From Psychrobacter sp. 28M-43 (GTDB lineage Bacteria > Pseudomonadota > Gammaproteobacteria > Pseudomonadales > Moraxellaceae): DNA of 64,000 nucleotides. The stretch is taken from NCBI RefSeq assembly GCF_014770435.1, contig NZ_CP061739.1:248001-312000 (forward strand), written 5' to 3'. A program made the translations under genes and the position numbers. Within the stretch, counting starts at the first letter, position 1, and each line of letters opens with the position of its first letter. Below the pieces are notes generated by a model. That model saw nothing but the letters and a program-made list of their open reading frames with translations. It did no database searches and had not been told where the DNA came from. Of the stretch, positions 1 to 8,815 are shown piece after piece.

Positions 1-2
1 TC

Positions 3-155
3 TTGATGGTAGAGCATGACATGAGTCTTGTGAATCGCGTATCAGATCGCGTATTGGCCGTCGCTGAAGGGAAATTTTTGGCTCAGGGCACGGCAGCTGA
101 GGTACAAGCCAATCCACAGGTTATTGAAGCCTATCTTGGACAGGAGAGTGTGTAA
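3..155 (+). CDS. livG: Branched-chain amino acid ABC transporter ATPase, C-terminal end (LivG-like), partial
   Basis: The gene enters from the left edge, and only about 50 C-terminal residues are present (VEHDMSLVNRVSDRVLAVAEG onward). The VEHDM segment is the H-loop (switch histidine) of an ABC ATPase, and 'FLAQGTAAEVQANPQVIEAYLG' is the typical LivG-family tail, where LivG is one of two ATPases of HAAT-type importers. The stop codon overlaps the next start (TAATG), so translation is coupled to the livF-like gene. The family call rests on the short tail plus the neighbour. The substrate could be branched-chain amino acids, amides or urea. Confidence 0.8.
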   Translation: MMVEHDMSLVNRVSDRVLAVAEGKFLAQGTAAEVQANPQVIEAYLGQESV

Positions 156-997
156 TGTCAGCTATTAAAAAGCCGCTATCCTCTGCCGCGCCAGCCACTG
201 AAATGAACTTGGTCGACTCCGAAGTAAAAAACAACGTGCTTGAGGTGCGAAATCTAGAATCCGCTTATGGTCCAGTGATGGCATTGAGAGGCGTGAGTCT
301 AGAGGTGCCGGAAGGCAAAGTGGTCACGATTTTGGGTGCGAATGGGGCGGGCAAGACGACGCTAATGAAAACCATCTCGGGGGTTATCAATCCTCGCAAG
401 GGCGCAGTATGGTTCCACGGAGAGCGTATCGATGGTACTGAACCTGATCGCTTGGTCAAAAAAGGACTGTCGCACGTACCCGAAGGGCGCGAGGTATTTC
501 CTTTTTTGAATGTCGCCGAAAATTTAGCGATGGGCGCTTATACTCGGCGTGACAAGTCTGAGATACAGCGTGATGTCGAGATGATATATGAGTATTTTCC
601 TATTCTAAAAGATCGCCGTACACAAGCAGCGGGCACGATGTCTGGTGGTCAGCAGCAGATGCTCGCTATCGGTCGAGGGTTAATGTCACGACCATCTCTT
701 ATGCTACTCGATGAGCCATCTCTTGGACTGTCTCCATTATTGGTACAGGAGATATTTGCCATTATTCGACGATTAAATAAAGAACAAGGCGTCACTATTC
801 TACTGGTTGAACAAAACGCCAGAGTTGCCTTGGCAGCAGCGGATTACGGTTACGTGTTAGAAACAGGGCGTATTGTCATGGCAGGCTCAGCGGACAAATT
901 AATGCACTCTGATGATATTAAAGAGTTCTATTTGGGACAAACCAAAGATAACACTGCGGAAGCCACTCGGTGGAAACGCAAAAAGACTTGGCGATAA
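155..997 (+). CDS. livF: Branched-chain amino acid-type ABC transporter ATP-binding protein (LivF-like)
   Basis: 280-residue ABC ATPase, the second cytoplasmic ATPase of a HAAT-family importer. Visible motifs are Walker A GANGAGKT (61-68), the Q-loop region with 'SHVPEGREVFPFLNVAENLAMGAY' (typical LivF), signature MSGGQ (162-166), Walker B LMLLDEPS (182-189) and the switch histidine replaced by VEQNA, as is usual for LivF. It carries about 30 residues before the ABC core, longer than the roughly 235-residue norm, and a basic tail (RWKRKKTWR). The start overlaps the stop of the upstream ATPase gene by one base. An acyl-CoA ligase follows 5 bases after its stop and a binding protein after that, so all belong to one cluster. 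The permease genes must lie upstream of the window. The real substrate cannot be told from the ATPase. Confidence 0.88.
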   Translation: MSAIKKPLSSAAPATEMNLVDSEVKNNVLEVRNLESAYGPVMALRGVSLEVPEGKVVTILGANGAGKTTLMKTISGVINPRKGAVWFHGERIDGTEPDRLVKKGLSHVPEGREVFPFLNVAENLAMGAYTRRDKSEIQRDVEMIYEYFPILKDRRTQAAGTMSGGQQQMLAIGRGLMSRPSLMLLDEPSLGLSPLLVQEIFAIIRRLNKEQGVTILLVEQNARVALAAADYGYVLETGRIVMAGSADKLMHSDDIKEFYLGQTKDNTAEATRWKRKKTWR

Positions 998-1002
998 TAA
1001 TC

Positions 1003-2979
1003 ATGACGACCTCTATTGATATTGATGTTAATACTGAAAATAATACTTCACTTTCTCCTACGGATGCGGCAGACATGAAAGAAACATCTGCCGCGCCAGT
1101 ATCGTCTCACGATAATTCTAAAAATTATGATTACGATACGGGTCGAAAGATACACAACGCGCCTTTCGATCATCCGCCTCAAATCCTAGAAGGGTGTGAT
1201 ACGTTGAGCAAACTTTGGCGACAAGTTTGCTTGAGCCGAGGCGACAGGATTGCTCATCGCGAAAAGAGCTTTGGTATTTGGCAGAGTTATAGTTGGCTAG
1301 ACTATTACCATCATAGCTGCGATATCGGCATGGCACTCGTCGAGCTTGGCCTGAGTAAAGGCGATACTGTCTCTATCTTGAGCGAAGACAATAAAGAATG
1401 GCTTTATTTTGATATGGGTGTCTGCGGCGTAGGCGGAATACCCAACGGTGTCTATACGACAGACAGTCCCGAGCAGCTTGCTTATATCCTAAATGATAGC
1501 CACTCAAAGTTTTTGATTGTAGAAAATGATGAGCAATTACATAAGTTTTTAGAGATTCGTGAACAGACGCCTAACGTTAAAAAAGTCATTGTCCTTGACC
1601 GTAAAGGTTTGCGTAGCCTAGAGGATGATCAGGTTGTTTTCCTCGATGAGCTATACACGATTGGTCGAAGTATTGATAACGCAAGAGAGCGTTTTAGCGA
1701 TTATATCGATCAAGGCACATCTAATGACATACGTACTTTAATCTATACTTCTGGCACAACAGGCAATCCAAAAGGTGCGATTTTAACGCACGCCAATGTC
1801 CTCTTTGAGCTCAAAACAAGCATAGATATCCTCCCTATATTGCCCACTGATGAGCAGCTGTGTTTTCTGCCTTTATGCCATGTACTCGAACGTTTAACGT
1901 CAGTAGATCTGCCTATCCATCGAGGCTGTATTGTTAACTTTGCTGAGAGTACAGAGACGGTATTTGAGAATATGAAAGAAGTCTCACCTGATACCTTTAC
2001 CGCTGTGCCCAGACTGTGGGAAAAAATGTACGCCTCTATCAGTAATATGCGTAGCGACGCCAGTGCACTCAATGGCTGGGCTTTTGATCAGGCCATAAAA
2101 GCAGGCCATGACTACGCTGATATCGTGATGGCAGGCAATACTCCTACGACAGGTCAACGACTGCGTTACGAGTTTTGGAACAGACTGGTACTATATAAAA
2201 TCCGTGACCTTATAGGTATGAGCAATATTCGTCGTGCCACTACGGGTGCTGCGCCCATATCGCTAGATATTATCCGCTGGTTTCATGCGATAGGGGTGCC
2301 TATCTATGAAGGCTATGGCATGACCGAAAGTGCGGGCGTGATATCGGTCAATACGCCTGAAGCACAGATGGCTGGCAGTGTAGGCAAGGCACTACCAGAC
2401 TCTGAAGTCCGTATCGCCGATAATGGGGAGATACTCGTAAGAGGGGCTAACGTGTTTGCAGGTTACTGGAATAAGCCAGAAAAAACCGCTGAGGACTTAC
2501 GTGATGGCTGGCTACATACTGGCGATGTCGGTGAGATAAAAGAGGGCTATATATTCATCACGGGTCGTATCAAGGACATCATTATCACCGCAGGCGGCAA
2601 AAATGTCACACCAGCTGCGATTGAAAGCAAACTTAAATTCTCACCTTATATCTCAGATGCGGTCGTCATTGGCGATAAGCGAAAGTATTTGACTTGTCTG
2701 ATCATGATAGATCAAGAAAACGTCGAAAAATATGCGCAAGACAATCAAGTGATGTTTTCTGATTTTCGCTCGTTGTGCCATGCGCCAGAAGTCATCGCCT
2801 TGATAGATGACGTTGTACAGTCTGCTAATGAAACCCTAGCTCAGGTAGAAACCATAAAGCAATTCAGGCTTATAGATGTGCTGCTCAGTCCTGAAGATGA
2901 CGAATTGACCGCGACGATGAAATTGAAAAGAAACTTGGTTGAGAAAAAGCATCATGCTCTCATCGACTCTATGTACTGA
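1003..2979 (+). CDS. AMP-forming long-chain acyl-CoA synthetase (FadD/ACSL-type)
   Basis: 658-residue adenylate-forming enzyme that would activate a carboxylic acid to its CoA thioester via an acyl-adenylate. The AMP-binding P-loop YTSGTTGNPKG is at 248-258, followed by the A5 motif GYGMTES, the A7 motif DGWLHTGDVGE and the hinge GRIKDIIITAGGKN. The catalytic lysine is probably within the C-terminal MKLKRNLVEKKH. The layout matches the ACSL/bubblegum-like long-chain ligases rather than acetyl-CoA synthetase. A GTG start 33 bases upstream overlaps livF, but the ATG 5 bases after the livF stop is preferred. The first 45 residues are polar and low in complexity. Its place between transporter ATPases and a binding protein suggests it activates an imported or catabolised acid; this is inference. 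Confidence 0.85.
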   Translation: MTTSIDIDVNTENNTSLSPTDAADMKETSAAPVSSHDNSKNYDYDTGRKIHNAPFDHPPQILEGCDTLSKLWRQVCLSRGDRIAHREKSFGIWQSYSWLDYYHHSCDIGMALVELGLSKGDTVSILSEDNKEWLYFDMGVCGVGGIPNGVYTTDSPEQLAYILNDSHSKFLIVENDEQLHKFLEIREQTPNVKKVIVLDRKGLRSLEDDQVVFLDELYTIGRSIDNARERFSDYIDQGTSNDIRTLIYTSGTTGNPKGAILTHANVLFELKTSIDILPILPTDEQLCFLPLCHVLERLTSVDLPIHRGCIVNFAESTETVFENMKEVSPDTFTAVPRLWEKMYASISNMRSDASALNGWAFDQAIKAGHDYADIVMAGNTPTTGQRLRYEFWNRLVLYKIRDLIGMSNIRRATTGAAPISLDIIRWFHAIGVPIYEGYGMTESAGVISVNTPEAQMAGSVGKALPDSEVRIADNGEILVRGANVFAGYWNKPEKTAEDLRDGWLHTGDVGEIKEGYIFITGRIKDIIITAGGKNVTPAAIESKLKFSPYISDAVVIGDKRKYLTCLIMIDQENVEKYAQDNQVMFSDFRSLCHAPEVIALIDDVVQSANETLAQVETIKQFRLIDVLLSPEDDELTATMKLKRNLVEKKHHALIDSMY

Positions 2980-3100
2980 TCTAGCTCTTTATCACAGTTT
3001 AGCTTAGTACCGTTCAGCTTTTTTGAAGTCGTCTCAACCTCGTAAGTATTAATCTCAAGAGCATCAAACTAACAGCGACGGAGTCGCAAGGAGAAAGGCA

Positions 3101-4339
3101 ATGAAATGGACATTCAAGACCACGCTACTAGCACTCACAGTCGGTACGATGGGTCTAGTGGGGTGTAGTGATCCAGAAACGACCGCAGCGACGGGCACTG
3201 ATACTGAGGCTGCTACATCTACTTCTACAAGTGACATGCCAGTACAGGGCGTGACCGATACTGAGATTATCTTAGGCGGTGCAAATGATTTATCGGGTCC
3301 GTTTGCTGGATTTGGTAATCCTGCCGTCGCCGCAGCCAATATGTATTTTGATGAAGTGAATGCGGCAGGCGGGGTCAATGGTCGAAAGATTCGCTATATC
3401 GTCGAGGACCATTCTTATCAAGTACCAAAGGCCGTACAGTCTGCGAACAAATTGGTCAGCCGCGATAAAGTGTTTGCCATGCTGATGTCGCTTGGCACAC
3501 CGCACAACTTAGCGAGCTTCCCTATTATGGATCGCGCCAATGTTCCTAGTATCATGCCGCTCACTTTTGCGCGAGCCATGCAAGAAGAAGGGGATTTCAA
3601 TCGTCGCTATACCGCTGGTAGTACCTATTATGATTCAATAAAGTTAGGTATGGAGTACCTTATTGCCGAAAACAAAGTTAGCAATTTATGTGTCATGTAT
3701 ATCCCATCAGATTATGGTGAAGAGACCAATGAGGCGGCTAAGGATATCAGCGATAACAATCCTAACGTCACCCTCGTTCAGTCCAGCTCACATCGTCCTG
3801 ATGAAACAGACTTTGCTGGGGCAATGGCCAAGTTAAAAGACGCTAAATGTGAGCTTATTGCCTTATCTTTAACCATTCGCGGTGCTATTACAGCGGTAGG
3901 TACGGCAAATGCTATGGGCTGGAGTGATGTGAAATTTATCGCTCCTGTCACTGGTTTCCATCCTGCAGTTGCAGCGGCACCAGGTGGCGCAAGTGAAGGC
4001 CTATACTCTGTGTCGTACTATAATGATTTGGCACTAAGAGCGAATGAACCTGAGACTAAGGCTTGGGTTGAGAAGTTTGAAAAAGCCACAGGAGAGGAAG
4101 TATCAGCAGGTGCTATTCTTGGTTATCTAGCTGCCAAAGTAACCGTTGACGGTCTATCCGCAGCAGGTCCTGATCTAAATGCTGACACTTTCAATAAGGG
4201 TCTTGAGACTGTCAGTTTTGTCGATGGCGTTACAGGATCTACAGTTGCCATCACGCCTGAGAGCCATGTCGCGATTAATGATATCTACTTGTCACAAGTA
4301 CAAAATGGTCAATGGAAAACGGTGACGCAGCTTAAATAA
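3101..4339 (+). CDS. ABC transporter substrate-binding lipoprotein (LivJ/LivK/AmiC-like)
   Basis: 412-residue periplasmic binding protein of the HAAT family (Peripla_BP_6). The N-terminus is a lipoprotein signal peptide with lipobox LVGC, the lipidated Cys being residue 22, followed by a Thr/Ser/Ala-rich linker to about residue 45. The mature domain begins 'TDTEIILGGANDLSGPFAGFG', the usual opening of branched-chain amino acid or amide binding proteins. A good ribosome binding site (AAGGAG, 7 bases) precedes the ATG. It closes the livG-livF-ligase cluster, so it is the likely receptor of that importer. It lies 121 bases after the ligase, leaving room for its own promoter. The ligand is not identifiable from sequence; related proteins bind Leu/Ile/Val, amides, urea or aromatic acids. 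Confidence 0.88.
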   Translation: MKWTFKTTLLALTVGTMGLVGCSDPETTAATGTDTEAATSTSTSDMPVQGVTDTEIILGGANDLSGPFAGFGNPAVAAANMYFDEVNAAGGVNGRKIRYIVEDHSYQVPKAVQSANKLVSRDKVFAMLMSLGTPHNLASFPIMDRANVPSIMPLTFARAMQEEGDFNRRYTAGSTYYDSIKLGMEYLIAENKVSNLCVMYIPSDYGEETNEAAKDISDNNPNVTLVQSSSHRPDETDFAGAMAKLKDAKCELIALSLTIRGAITAVGTANAMGWSDVKFIAPVTGFHPAVAAAPGGASEGLYSVSYYNDLALRANEPETKAWVEKFEKATGEEVSAGAILGYLAAKVTVDGLSAAGPDLNADTFNKGLETVSFVDGVTGSTVAITPESHVAINDIYLSQVQNGQWKTVTQLK

Positions 4340-4374
4340 TACATCCTAGGTGTTTAGAGAATTTTGGATAGCAG

Positions 4375-4398
4375 CAAGCCATACATAAGTATGGCTTG
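4375..4398 (+). terminator. Hairpin after the binding-protein gene
   Basis: A perfect 10-bp stem (CAAGCCATAC / GTATGGCTTG) with loop ATAA lies 36 bases after the stop. The following bases (TGTCGTTTAT) are only weakly T-rich, so it is a plausible but not textbook intrinsic terminator of the transporter cluster. Confidence 0.55.
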
Positions 4399-4754
4399 TG
4401 TCGTTTATACGCTTTGGGCTTGGTAATAATTTTATTTTATATGTTAACTATTTTATGATTATTTATAAGTCCAAAACCCTTCTTAATACAAAATAAGCCA
4501 TGAGCTACAAACAATAGAAATTGACTAGAGTGATGAGTCAACTTCCTTATAGCGACTAGATTATTTGTGCCTAAACATACAGATGTACAGTGAAATTGTT
4601 ATGTTTGGCTTTTGATGTCTTGCAACCGTCACGCTTATTTGTCAAACTAACGATGAGTGTCACACATTATGGAAGATGACTCTTATCGCTTACATGGGGC
4701 GCGTCATAGACGTTTATCCGTGTAAGTCATAATAATTAAAAGGGACCCAACACT
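4399..4754. other. AT-rich spacer upstream of acsA
   Basis: No convincing ORF or RNA gene was seen. It must hold the acsA promoter, but I could not pick a clear -35/-10 pair, and I found no acceptable sigma-54 -24/-12 motif. Confidence 0.5.
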
Positions 4755-6716
4755 ATGACTCAGAAATCATTTCCTATCTCAGCCGAGTTTATGGCTGCTG
4801 CCAATACCACACCTGATAAGTACCTTACAGACTACCAGCAATCTATCGAATCACCCGAAGCCATTGATGCTTTTTGGGCGAAGCGTGCTGAGCTAATCGA
4901 CTGGATAAAAAAGCCGACCAAAGTCAGTAACGTCAATTATGACTTAGATGATTTTCGCATCAAGTGGTTTGAAGATGGTGAGCTGAACATTTCAGTCAAC
5001 TGTCTTGATCGTCACCTCGAAGAAAACCCATACAAGCCTGCTATCATCTGGGAAGGTGATCACCCTTCACTGCACAAAATCATTTCTTTTAAAGAGCTAC
5101 ATGAAGCTGTCTGCCGTTTGGGTAATTCATTGCGCAAGCTTGGCGTTGTAAAAGGTGACCGCGTAACGCTATATATGCCGATGATACCGGAAGCTATGGT
5201 AGCGATGCTGGCATGTGCGCGTATCGGTGCGGTGCATTCAGTGGTGTTTGGTGGTTTTTCTGCCGAGAGTCTGGGCAATCGCTTGATAGATAGTCGCTCA
5301 AAAGTTGTTATTACCGCTGACGAAGGTTTACGTGGCGGCAAGCACACACCGCTTAAAGCCAATGTCGATCACGCACTCGACATGGATGGTACTGAGAGTG
5401 TCGAAAAAGTCATCGTCGTTCATCGTACGGGTAACTCTATACCGATGAGTGGCCGCCGTGATGTGTGGTATCACAATTTGGTCGATGGTCAATCAGAGAT
5501 CTGCGAGCCTGAAGTCATGAACGCCGAAGACCCGCTATTCTTGTTATACACCTCTGGTTCTACAGGTAAGCCAAAAGGTGTAGTGCATACTACAGGCGGC
5601 TATATCACCTATGCTATCTCAACGTTCCGTGATGTGTTTGATATCAAAGAAGATGACGTCTATTGGTGTACGGCAGATGTGGGCTGGATTACTGGTCACA
5701 CGTATTCAACCTATGCACCACTGGCCAATGGCACGACAACGGTAATGTTTGAAGGTGTACCAGAGCATCCAACATGGGCACGTATCGGTCATATTATTGA
5801 TAAGCATGACGTGACTATCCTATACACTGCACCAACAGCCATTCGAGCAATGATGAAAGAGGGCGATGCTTTCGTTCGAGAGTCGGATCGTTCTAGTTTG
5901 CGTCTGCTAGGGTCAGTCGGTGAGCCCATCAACCCAGAAGCGTGGGACTGGTATTACAATGTCGTCGGTGATGGTAAATGTCCTATCGTCGATACATGGT
6001 GGCAGACCGAGACTGGTGGTATCTTAATGGCGCCAATACCAGGCACGGTCGATCTCAAACCGGGCGCGGCAATGACACCGCTATATGGCGTCAAACCAGA
6101 AGTCGTCGATAGTGATGGTGCGATTTTAGAAGGCCCTGCAGAAGGCAATTTGGTGATCAGTAGCGGTTGGCCGGGGCAGATGCGTACCATCTACAATGAT
6201 CATCCACGCTTTTTGAAGACTTACTTTAGCGATTATCCGGGTCATTATTTCACAGGTGATGGCGCTCAGCGTGATGAAGATGGGCATTACTGGATTACCG
6301 GTCGTGTCGATGATGTACTCAACGTGGCAGGGCATCGCTTAGGCACAGCAGAGATTGAAAGCGCCGTGGTTGCGCATCCTGCAACTGCTGAAGCTGCGAT
6401 CGTCGGTATGCCGCATGAGATACGCGGTACAGGTATCTGTGCATTTATCATTCTAAAGTCAGGTGAAGAAAAGACCGACGATCTAAAAGCAGAATTAAAA
6501 CGCCATGTGCGTGCCGAGATTGGACCAATTGCGACTTTAGATGCCATCTATATGGTCGATGCACTACCAAAAACGCGCTCAGGAAAAATCATGCGCCGTA
6601 TCTTGCGTAACCTTGCAGCAGGGCAATATGTGGGACTGGGTGACCTATCTACGCTTGCCGATAGCTCGGTGATTAATGACTTGGTCGAAGAAGTAAAAGC
6701 AGGCCGCGGAGAGTAG
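4755..6716 (+). CDS. acsA: Acetyl-CoA synthetase (AMP-forming)
   Basis: 653 residues, the normal Acs length. It converts acetate, ATP and CoA to acetyl-CoA, AMP and PPi in the cytoplasm. The N-terminal ACAS_N region (about 25-85) is followed by the P-loop [11 protein letters not shown] (265-275), the Acs-specific [14 protein letters not shown] and WWQTETGG motifs, [20 protein letters not shown], and the C-terminal [11 protein letters not shown], whose lysine (611) is the conserved catalytic residue and known acetylation (Pat/CobB) target of the family. GGGA lies upstream of the ATG. It stands alone, with terminators on both sides. Together with ackA-pta near 25 kb it gives the cell both the high-affinity and the low-affinity acetate routes. 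Confidence 0.97.
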   Translation: MTQKSFPISAEFMAAANTTPDKYLTDYQQSIESPEAIDAFWAKRAELIDWIKKPTKVSNVNYDLDDFRIKWFEDGELNISVNCLDRHLEENPYKPAIIWEGDHPSLHKIISFKELHEAVCRLGNSLRKLGVVKGDRVTLYMPMIPEAMVAMLACARIGAVHSVVFGGFSAESLGNRLIDSRSKVVITADEGLRGGKHTPLKANVDHALDMDGTESVEKVIVVHRTGNSIPMSGRRDVWYHNLVDGQSEICEPEVMNAEDPLFLLYTSGSTGKPKGVVHTTGGYITYAISTFRDVFDIKEDDVYWCTADVGWITGHTYSTYAPLANGTTTVMFEGVPEHPTWARIGHIIDKHDVTILYTAPTAIRAMMKEGDAFVRESDRSSLRLLGSVGEPINPEAWDWYYNVVGDGKCPIVDTWWQTETGGILMAPIPGTVDLKPGAAMTPLYGVKPEVVDSDGAILEGPAEGNLVISSGWPGQMRTIYNDHPRFLKTYFSDYPGHYFTGDGAQRDEDGHYWITGRVDDVLNVAGHRLGTAEIESAVVAHPATAEAAIVGMPHEIRGTGICAFIILKSGEEKTDDLKAELKRHVRAEIGPIATLDAIYMVDALPKTRSGKIMRRILRNLAAGQYVGLGDLSTLADSSVINDLVEEVKAGRGE

Positions 6717-6798
6717 GTCAGTCTGCTAACGACCCTGTATTGTTAAGGATAGTTATTCAGTACTAGCCATTAATATTTGCACATCAAAGTTGAATAAG

Positions 6799-6829
6799 AG
6801 CCATGTTATCGAGAATAGCATGGCTTTTT
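6799..6829 (+). terminator. Intrinsic terminator of acsA
   Basis: Stem AGCCATG / CATGGCT followed by TTTTT, 83 bases after the acsA stop. The spacing and U-tract fit a Rho-independent terminator on the plus strand. Confidence 0.75.
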
Positions 6830-6900
6830 TACGTAGACGATATTGATATTGAGTCACTTTGAAGGTTCAATAATGCTAACAAGACAACATCGCTACCATT

Positions 6901-6922
6901 TTAATTGACGATTAATTGACGA
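6901..6922. repeat. Tandem 11-bp duplication
   Basis: TTAATTGACGA occurs twice head to tail in the spacer before the FAD protein gene. It is probably a replication-slippage duplication; no function is evident. Confidence 0.6.
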
Positions 6923-6997
6923 GTCACTCGGTACTTACTAGGCTAACTAATTAATATAGTAGCGACTCATAAATACTTTATAAGGTCTACTGTCATT

Positions 6998-8191
6998 ATG
7001 ACTGATCATGCTTTGTGCTTAACTGTTCTATCTGCCCCAAAGATCGCCATCATCGGTGGTGGCCTGACGGGTTTGCTCACCGCAACACTATTAGAACGCG
7101 CGTCAAACCAATCAAGCTCGTCATCTAACACCCCGCAAATCACTATCTTTGAAAAGTCACGTAGTGTAGGCCGTTTAGCGACCCGCTATCGCAGCGATAG
7201 TAAAACTGATAAAAACTGGCAATGGTCGTTCGGTGCGCAGTTTTTTACTGCGAAAACTGCTGACTTTCAACAATTTATCGCGCCTTGGTTAGATACAGGG
7301 TTACTACAGCCGTGGTGTGCCGAAGTGGTTGAGTTAACGCCATCAAGTGACAATGAGCAACCGCCTAATATCCAAAGCAAAGAGCAATGGGACGCGGTGC
7401 ATGCACGCTATATCAGCATACCAAAAATGACCAGTTGGGGCCGTGAATTGGCCGCCGCGCTTAAGTACACGACCATAGTATTTAAGACCCGTGTCGCACC
7501 GCTCGCTCAGTATTTACAGTATCAAAATCAGCAGCAGTCTCAGCACCAAACTTTTAATCAAAACAGTAAGCAAACTGAGCTATTTGACGAAACTGGAGCC
7601 AGTCTGGGTTGGTTTGATTGGGTTATTTACACAGCGCCAAATGGTCAGGCATTAGAGCTAATGGCAGATAGCGGTTTTGCTCAACAAGACAAAATTACTA
7701 AACCGCAAATGCAAGCCTGCTATACGCTGATGCTTGGTTGGGATGATGTGCAAAAGCTACCTGAAACATTAAATGGCCAACTAGCACCGCAATGGGATGT
7801 CGCTTATTTAAATAGCGCTATTCTTGATAGGATATTCATTGAGCATAAAAAGCCTGCTCATGGTGAACTACTACCAAGTGTCACCATTCATGCACGTAAT
7901 GACTGGTCAGAATCCCACGTCGATGATGATATGGAGTTGGTAAAAGAACAATTATTACAGGCGGCAAAACAAGCATTAAACTGGAATGAAGACAGCGCAC
8001 CTAGCCAAACAGATTGTCATCGTTGGCGCTATGCAGCTACTATCGTAAATAAGGATACTGAAGAGTTGGGCATCTTAATCGATGCAACCAAACAATGGAT
8101 CGTCAGTGGTGACTGGTGTGCTAAAGGTAATATTGAAAGCTGCTATCGAATGGCGCAGCAAACCGTTAAGGCAATCATGCAAATACAGTAA
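6998..8191 (+). CDS. NAD(P)/FAD-dependent amine oxidase-like protein (renalase-type)
   Basis: 397-residue flavoprotein. The N-terminal Rossmann dinucleotide fingerprint IAIIGGGLTGLLTATLLE has its glycines at 20-25, followed by the FAD-contacting FEKSRSVGRLATR. The middle 'GAQFFTAKTADFQQF' and the late 'VSGDWCAKGNIESCYRMAQQ' are typical of bacterial renalase-like or COG3380 proteins, predicted soluble flavin oxidoreductases. The substrate is unknown; some family members oxidise dihydro-NAD(P) isomers. Residues 165-190 contain a Gln/Asn-rich insertion (QNQQQSQHQTFNQNSKQ) not expected to be catalytic. The gene is monocistronic, with no strong ribosome binding site at the chosen ATG; no better start was found. 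Confidence 0.75.
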   Translation: MTDHALCLTVLSAPKIAIIGGGLTGLLTATLLERASNQSSSSSNTPQITIFEKSRSVGRLATRYRSDSKTDKNWQWSFGAQFFTAKTADFQQFIAPWLDTGLLQPWCAEVVELTPSSDNEQPPNIQSKEQWDAVHARYISIPKMTSWGRELAAALKYTTIVFKTRVAPLAQYLQYQNQQQSQHQTFNQNSKQTELFDETGASLGWFDWVIYTAPNGQALELMADSGFAQQDKITKPQMQACYTLMLGWDDVQKLPETLNGQLAPQWDVAYLNSAILDRIFIEHKKPAHGELLPSVTIHARNDWSESHVDDDMELVKEQLLQAAKQALNWNEDSAPSQTDCHRWRYAATIVNKDTEELGILIDATKQWIVSGDWCAKGNIESCYRMAQQTVKAIMQIQ

Positions 8192-8303
8192 GCGTAATAC
8201 CTATGTTCGTTACTTTGCATCGTTTAGAACTGAAGCTTATTTTAAAGCTAGTATTTAAGCATTATTTGGACAATAGAAAACTCGATACTTAGCAAAACGT
8301 AAG

Positions 8304-8408
8304 CAAAAAAAAGGCCCACAGAGGAGGTACTGTGGGCTGAGGAAAACGGGTCATGTATTAGCTACACAGGCCGTGGTCAAGAGTTGTTGTAATTATTGGT
8401 GCTCTCTA
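8304..8408 (-). ncRNA. Candidate Fur-controlled small RNA (RyhB/PrrF/NrrF-like in logic)
   Basis: The spacer has no credible ORF but has all the parts of a minus-strand sRNA gene. A -10 TATAAA (8415-8420) and a weak -35 TTGTAT (8437-8442) are spaced 16 bp, with a 16/19 Fur box in between. A perfect 8-bp terminator stem (GCCCACAG / CTGTGGGC) ends in eight U on the minus strand. The start is inferred near 8408 and the end near 8304, giving about 105 nt. The terminator loop reads UACCUCCU, able to pair with Shine-Dalgarno sequences, and the long U-tail is typical of Hfq-bound sRNAs. By analogy, it would be repressed by Fe-Fur and would lower iron-using proteins when iron is short. Signals are seen; existence of the transcript and its role are inferred. 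Confidence 0.6.
8305..8337 (-). terminator. Intrinsic terminator of the candidate sRNA
   Basis: An 8-bp perfect stem (8314-8321 with 8330-8337), loop of 8, then eight consecutive U in the minus-strand transcript (A-run 8305-8312). The U-tract exists only on the minus strand, so it does not serve the plus-strand gene to its left. Confidence 0.8.
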
Positions 8409-8416
8409 CTGTTATT

Positions 8417-8435
8417 TATAAGGATAATAATTATC
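8417..8435. promoter_or_regulatory. Fur box
   Basis: TATAAGGATAATAATTATC matches the 19-bp Fur consensus GATAATGATAATCATTATC at 16 positions and contains a 6-1-6 palindrome (GATAAT-A-ATTATC, 8423-8435). It lies between the -35 and -10 of the minus-strand promoter, a position where bound Fur would block RNA polymerase. Confidence 0.75.
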
Positions 8436-8442
8436 AATACAA

Positions 8443-8815
8443 TAGGTGGAGATATTTAACTATTAATATTTACTGATTTAAGTGTACAAGTGTTCTGGTA
8501 CAGTCGCTATGATAGCTCAATTGAATGCTGTCTGGCGGTTTTGGTTACAGTATATTACGTTGTAAAAATCCAAAAGACGCAAAGACTGGTATGAAGCACT
8601 GATATTTAGAGTAAGTAGCGGAGCTTTATGATTAAATTATTAATAAAGGCTTCCAATAATTTCAATAGCTTATGTCGATAGGAGAGCATCTAGTCACTCT
8701 TGATACCTTTCTTGATATCTTTGATAACTCAATCGCTGCAGAGATGGCATGACGCCTTGTCCGAAAAATGCTAAGCTATCTGCCATTATTATGTTCATAT
8801 TAAACTGGGTTTGCC
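8443..8815. other. Spacer between sRNA promoter and pgsA
   Basis: No ORF, RNA gene or strong hairpin was recognised. It should contain the pgsA promoter, for which I saw no clear consensus hexamers. Confidence 0.4.

Noticed and set aside
1003..2979. Acyl-CoA ligase as a second acetyl-CoA synthetase
   Set aside because: Motif spacing and N-terminus fit long-chain ligases; the acetate-specific WWQTETGG block is missing.
4600..4640. Sigma-54 promoter (GG...GC) upstream of acsA
   Set aside because: TGGC and TTGC are spaced three bases too far apart for a -24/-12 element.
8291..8353. Small ORF across the sRNA terminator (MTRFPQPTVPPLW...)
   Set aside because: Starts within the transcript near the terminator with no Shine-Dalgarno; better explained as the hairpin itself.
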